A DNA stretch of 64,000 nt from Amanita rubescens (taxonomy: Eukaryota; Basidiomycota; Agaricomycetes; Agaricales; Amanitaceae). Both the position numbers and the translations under genes were made by a program. The stretch spans positions 124,001 to 188,000 of the forward strand of contig WION01000048.1 in assembly GCA_015039365.1 (NCBI GenBank), written 5' to 3'. The notes under the pieces were generated by a model. That model was not told the DNA's origin. It ran no database searches and saw only the letters and a list, made by a program, of their open reading frames with translations. Positions 58,401 through 64,000 of this stretch are shown in pieces; position 1 is the first letter of the stretch, and every line of letters begins with the position of its first letter.

Positions 58401-58678
58401 TTACTGCAAGGCGGCGCAATACTGTACCGGGTCCGTTGGAACCTACTTCGTTGAACAAAGGTTGGGCCTGGGCGTTGGACGTCCACGAAAAACCTCCTCC
58501 GAGTAGCATAGTTGCACGGCGAGACACCAAAGAAGCCAGTCAACTGGCTAAATCTGCTGATCGATCCATCTTTGAGGGCGAGCCAGCCCTCAGCGGCAAC
58601 AATTTCTGGTCCATTCTGGTCAATTTTTTTACTGCTACTCCCGAACGCTTCCCCGCCGGGAAGGGAAATTCCCCCTAG
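55488..58678 (+). CDS. alpha/beta hydrolase of the hormone-sensitive-lipase type
   Basis: Exon 1 is 55,488-55,655 (MPLNTLTTEVGLKVGPVLLE) and the coding region ends at 58,678 after roughly ten exons. The oxyanion-hole motif HGGG is formed by splicing near 56,260-56,326 (VLYCHG plus GGYFFGSVDQE). The nucleophile motif GDSAGGGLALALLQ is at about 56,694. The acid is in LLVVASDGEVLRDE (about 57,280) and the His in DAAHVLPVLF (about 57,552), so the full Ser-Asp-His triad is present. A long C-terminal extension is Ser/Pro-rich, then ordered (MPPDVVGFLSERAIRRYLDN; NLDAYKDFTARRRN). Such enzymes cleave ester bonds of lipids or acetylated sterols. The extension is not part of the catalytic domain and may serve localisation or interaction. 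Confidence 0.82.
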
Positions 58679-58778
58679 CCACTCTATAATAACAACTTTT
58701 CTAGACCATCCTTTCGTTACCTCTCTACACGGCGCAACCTTTTTCTTCAATGTGTACATACATTTCGGAAAAATACCT

Positions 58779-60252
58779 CTACAATCTCGACTTAGCGGAA
58801 TTTACTATAACGTCATCGTCCTTTAGCACCCTCAAAGCCAAACGGCCTAGTGCAGGAAAGCCTTGGACGTATTTCCATGCATGCTCAGAGCTGGCCTGAC
58901 GTCTAGCGAAGCGTGCTGCAATGCCCTGGCAGATAACCGCAAGCTAAATCTGTTAGCTTAATGCACAATTTCTTCAATAAAATGGAGATACCCTGAATAC
59001 TGTCCAGCTCCGTACGAAAACCATGTCGTCTATAGGGTAATGCCTGCATGTAAGACGGCAGTACTCTCGTTCCAGCTCTTCCAATGTAATTGGCAAATCA
59101 TGGGACGCATTTTTGAAACCTCTGATGAAACTAGTTACTTCAGGCATATCATTCGCCGTGACCGACCACTGGAGAGTCATATTCCCCAAGTCAGTAAGCT
59201 ATGTGTAAGGGGTCAGTTATGCGACATCCGATGTAGGATAGAACATACAGGATTGCCGAGCGTGCATAGTTCCCAGTCCAATATGCCGATCACTCGATTC
59301 TCAGTCGGATGGTAGATTAAGTTGTCGATTTTATAATCACCGTGCACAATGCGTGAGCCAATCTTGCTTTCATCCGGAGAGTTATCCTTGTACCATGCTA
59401 TGAGGTCATGGAAAAAAGGGATGTCTCCCACGGGTTTTTTCGTGTCGATGTCGATAGTCGCGGCCTGCTTGCTAGAGATGCGAGACAAGGATTTGACCTG
59501 ACGCTGGAAGTAGTTGGTATGAGGGGCAAAATTCGATAATCCGATTTCGTTGGGTAATATTTGACTGAGCGCGGCCAGTGTCCTAACGGCTGCGAACCAG
59601 CTGCGATAAGGTGTGAGAAAGACGTTGCGAGCAACCATAAAAGCATAATCGTTACCATTCACGTCTATCCTCAAGGGGTATCTCAAGCATGCGTTCGTCA
59701 GTAAATATACGGCCATCGAGGTACTCCATGATGTAAAAGGGAGTCCCAACTATAGAGTTGTCCTCGCAAAGTAGAATTGGTGCTGGTACTGGTATCTTCT
59801 TCTCTCGCGAGGTTGAAGGATTAATGTTATGCCTGTGGAGTGCGTTGAGCATGGCATATTCGCGCTCTACTTGATGAGCCTTTGACGAAAGTAGTTGTCC
59901 GACAGGCTTCTTTCGTAATACGAAGCGAATTCCTCTAAGTTATGATCTGAGTTGAAGGTTATAAAATATAGTTCGCAGAACATACTTTGCATCACTTAGG
60001 AAGTAAGTTGGATTCGACTGATCATTCCTAAGCAAACGGCTTATGTAGTACCTCAATCGGGCCCTACCTGTCCGTGCTGAAAAGTGTAAGAAAGAGCCAT
60101 ATGTAAAGAAAACAACACACTTCAAATTGTTTGACGCTGACTGGAGTCACTATTATGGGTGCGACCCTCGCAAGATACACGTTTAGTCTCTCGACGTCAA
60201 TATGCGCTCGGACTTTCCCAATCTGTCCTCCTATTTTCGCACCTTCAGACAT
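58779..60252 (-). CDS. APH/choline-kinase-fold protein, ACAD10/11 N-terminal-like
   Basis: The minus-strand gene starts at the ATG at 60,252 ([20 protein letters not shown]) and ends at a TAG at 58,779-58,781. Spliced segments include SVKQFE joined to [13 protein letters not shown] (nucleotide-binding start), a [15 protein letters not shown]ys strand, [18 protein letters not shown], the Brenner-type motif [14 protein letters not shown] and [12 protein letters not shown] (metal-binding Asp). The C-terminus is helical. The motifs fit an aminoglycoside-phosphotransferase-like kinase, in the group fused to acyl-CoA dehydrogenases in animal ACAD10/11 but standing alone in fungi; there the fold is linked to 4-hydroxy-acid metabolism. 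It shares a 218-nt divergent promoter with mitochondrial Hsp70. Confidence 0.82.
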
Positions 60253-60263
60253 CTAGAGGACTG

Positions 60264-60276
60264 GAAGTTTCAAGAA
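60264..60276. promoter_or_regulatory. heat-shock element, three boxes
   Basis: GAAgtTTCaaGAA matches the consensus of alternating GAA/TTC pentamers perfectly. It lies 12 bp outside the ATG of the APH-fold gene and about 195 bp upstream of the Hsp70 ATG. Confidence 0.75.
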
Positions 60277-60360
60277 GGCGAGCGTTAGTAACGCTGTATA
60301 ATCAGCGTCCAGCAGTGTGGGATTCCGGGCTCGCCGGCTATTGGTGAACCAGTGATCCAA

Positions 60361-60378
60361 TTCTGGAAATTTCGGGAA
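60361..60378. promoter_or_regulatory. heat-shock element, four boxes
   Basis: TTCtgGAAatTTCggGAA has four perfect alternating boxes with 2-bp spacing, about 93 bp upstream of the Hsp70 ATG. This is the expected Hsf1-binding pattern. Confidence 0.85.
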
Positions 60379-60470
60379 AATCCGCTCGGCAACAGCTTAC
60401 GTAATACGCGTCGTTAAAAATTTGAAAAGCCAACACGTCTCGTAGCTCTCCTTCCCTCGTCAACACTATC

Positions 60471-62816
<2,346 letters not shown>

Positions 62817-63117
62817 ACCCCTCCGCATTGCACATCTTCACTTGCATCATCACGGACTCTTGGTGTCTCATCTTCACGACCGCTCACGATCTTTCTCCTC
62901 ATGGTAATATGCGCATTAGATTATCAAAAGTACCTGGCATCATCGTACACTAGCTATTCCTGGTCACTATTCCTTTTTACCCACCCCTCAGTTATTGCTT
63001 AATTTTGTCTCATATACACACAATGTAATTCATTTCAACAGGCTGGCAAACGTGTTTGGTTTAATGGTGTATTCGGAGTTTACATAATTACCCTGATCAA
63101 TCAATCGTTGCTATCGG
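62817..63117. other. intergenic, Hsp70 3' region and promoter of the next gene
   Basis: AT-rich with no ORF of note. It probably contains the Hsp70 polyadenylation site (TTCATTTCAACAGG area). Confidence 0.4.
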
Positions 63118-64000
63118 ATGCCTCAGTTGCTAGACTTGCCTGCAGAGACTTTATTGCAGGTTGTCCAATTCCTGGAGGTTGAAGATGCTGTTTCGTTCTC
63201 ATTAGTGAGTCGAAGTCAACGCTGAGCATATCCAGACCTCACGTCAGTGCTAAACTAGGCATCTCGCGTTATATACAACTTACTAACCTATGAGCGCGCC
63301 TTTCTGGCCGGAACGCTTAGTTTGACTCGGGAAACCCGTCCTATACCATGCGCTCCACATGAAGATATTACCCAGTATGATGCCCATGCCCTCCGACAGT
63401 TCCTCCGCCACTTCATTCGTCTTAACCGCAACTGGCAGCACGACAAGCCCCGAATTATGGGACCTGTTAAAGGGTTAAAAACAGAGAAAGGCTTGGATAT
63501 GCTAGGCCAAATTCCGGGGACTAACTATGTAATCACCCACTCGATCCCCAAGTCCGCAATGGCATTGTGGTCGACGGAGAGCGGCGAAAAAGTCTGTTCT
63601 GTCCCTTGCCATAAACGCTTGCTAGACATCTCGACTGCTTGGACCGAAGAAGGGAAATTTACCCTCGCACTGCTCACTGATTCCGAGGAAATTGGCTATC
63701 CGTAAGTTGCCACTGCACAATTGAATGAATATGATATCCTAATTAGTATATTTAATTTCAGGACAGGCATTCAAGTCCTCACCGTGGACTATGGCGGGCC
63801 GAAGGTTACCATGAATATTAGTTGGTCAAAACAACCCTTACTCGAACAAGCTGGACCCAGTCGGTTCCGGGCTATTTTCCTGAATGCAGAAGTGGTCGGT
63901 GCATTGTATATGCCAGTGACCGATAATAATACGGAGAATATACCACCGCTCTTGCATGTATATGCGTTCAATCGGGTGACTGGAAGAGAAACGGACATTT
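63118..64000 (+). CDS. F-box-like protein, truncated by the window edge
   Basis: The model is join(63118..63204, 63259..63701, 63762..>64000), with introns of 54 and 60 nt, in frame. The N-terminus, MPQLLDLPAETLLQVVQFLE followed by VEDAVSFSLASRVIYNLLTY, fits the F-box helix pattern (LPxE, LxxVxxFL, DxxxxSLASR). F-boxes link substrates to SCF ubiquitin ligases through Skp1. The downstream region (LDMLGQIPGTNYVITHSIPK, ALWSTESGEKVCSV, ISTAWTEEGKFTLALLTDSE) reads like the irregular beta-propeller C-terminal part common in agaricomycete F-box proteins. The substrate is unknown. Confidence 0.8.

Overview
The window looks like nuclear DNA of an agaricomycete basidiomycete. Genes are split by many 35-80 nt GT-AG introns, reading frames close neatly across them, and the proteins belong to families expanded in mushroom-forming fungi. 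All gene models here were spliced by eye. No bacterial-type operons, tRNA, rRNA or CRISPR arrays were seen.

Layout. 1-2.2 kb holds little beyond a possible gene tail. 2.2-7.2 kb and 25.4-30.4 kb are the two arms of a ~5 kb inverted duplication. Each arm carries a divergent gene pair: a protein ending in a CCHC zinc knuckle, and a small acidic/basic protein. The 18 kb between the arms holds a WD40 gene (7.5-9.6 kb), a third zinc-knuckle paralogue (10.4-12.1 kb), an apparently intact Tnp2/CACTA-type transposase gene (12.9-16.6 kb), a seven-exon coiled-coil gene (17.4-19.9 kb), decayed sequence, and an aldo/keto reductase gene with altered catalytic positions (23.3-24.8 kb).

31.5-51 kb is a nest of transposons with readable borders. 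It contains a complete PIF/Harbinger element (31,861-35,630, TSD ATT, two genes). It also contains a hAT element (36,116-49,198, 8-bp TSD GTGCAGCC). The hAT transposase gene is split by an 8.1 kb Ty3/gypsy chromovirus (38,705-46,842, TSD GTCAG, 451-bp LTRs differing at 3 sites), and one of its introns holds an 847-bp non-autonomous hAT-like element (TSD ATGATAAG). The chromovirus has a 13-nt primer-binding site perfectly complementary to its predicted RNA 5' end, as in Tf1/sushi self-priming.

51-53.4 kb is purine-rich and repetitive. 53.5-64 kb is ordinary gene-dense sequence: a TKL-like kinase ending in a C2H2 finger (-), an HSL-type alpha/beta hydrolase (+), an ACAD10/11-like aminoglycoside-phosphotransferase-fold protein (-), mitochondrial Hsp70 (+) with perfect heat-shock elements in the shared divergent promoter, and an F-box-like gene running off the edge.

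The observations most worth following are three. The zinc-knuckle gene differs between the arms far more than its near-identical flanks. The multi-copy zinc-knuckle family sits with other lineage-expanded proteins and may be part of an undescribed mobile or selfish unit. The retroelement carries a third, dual-frame ORF after its chromodomain.
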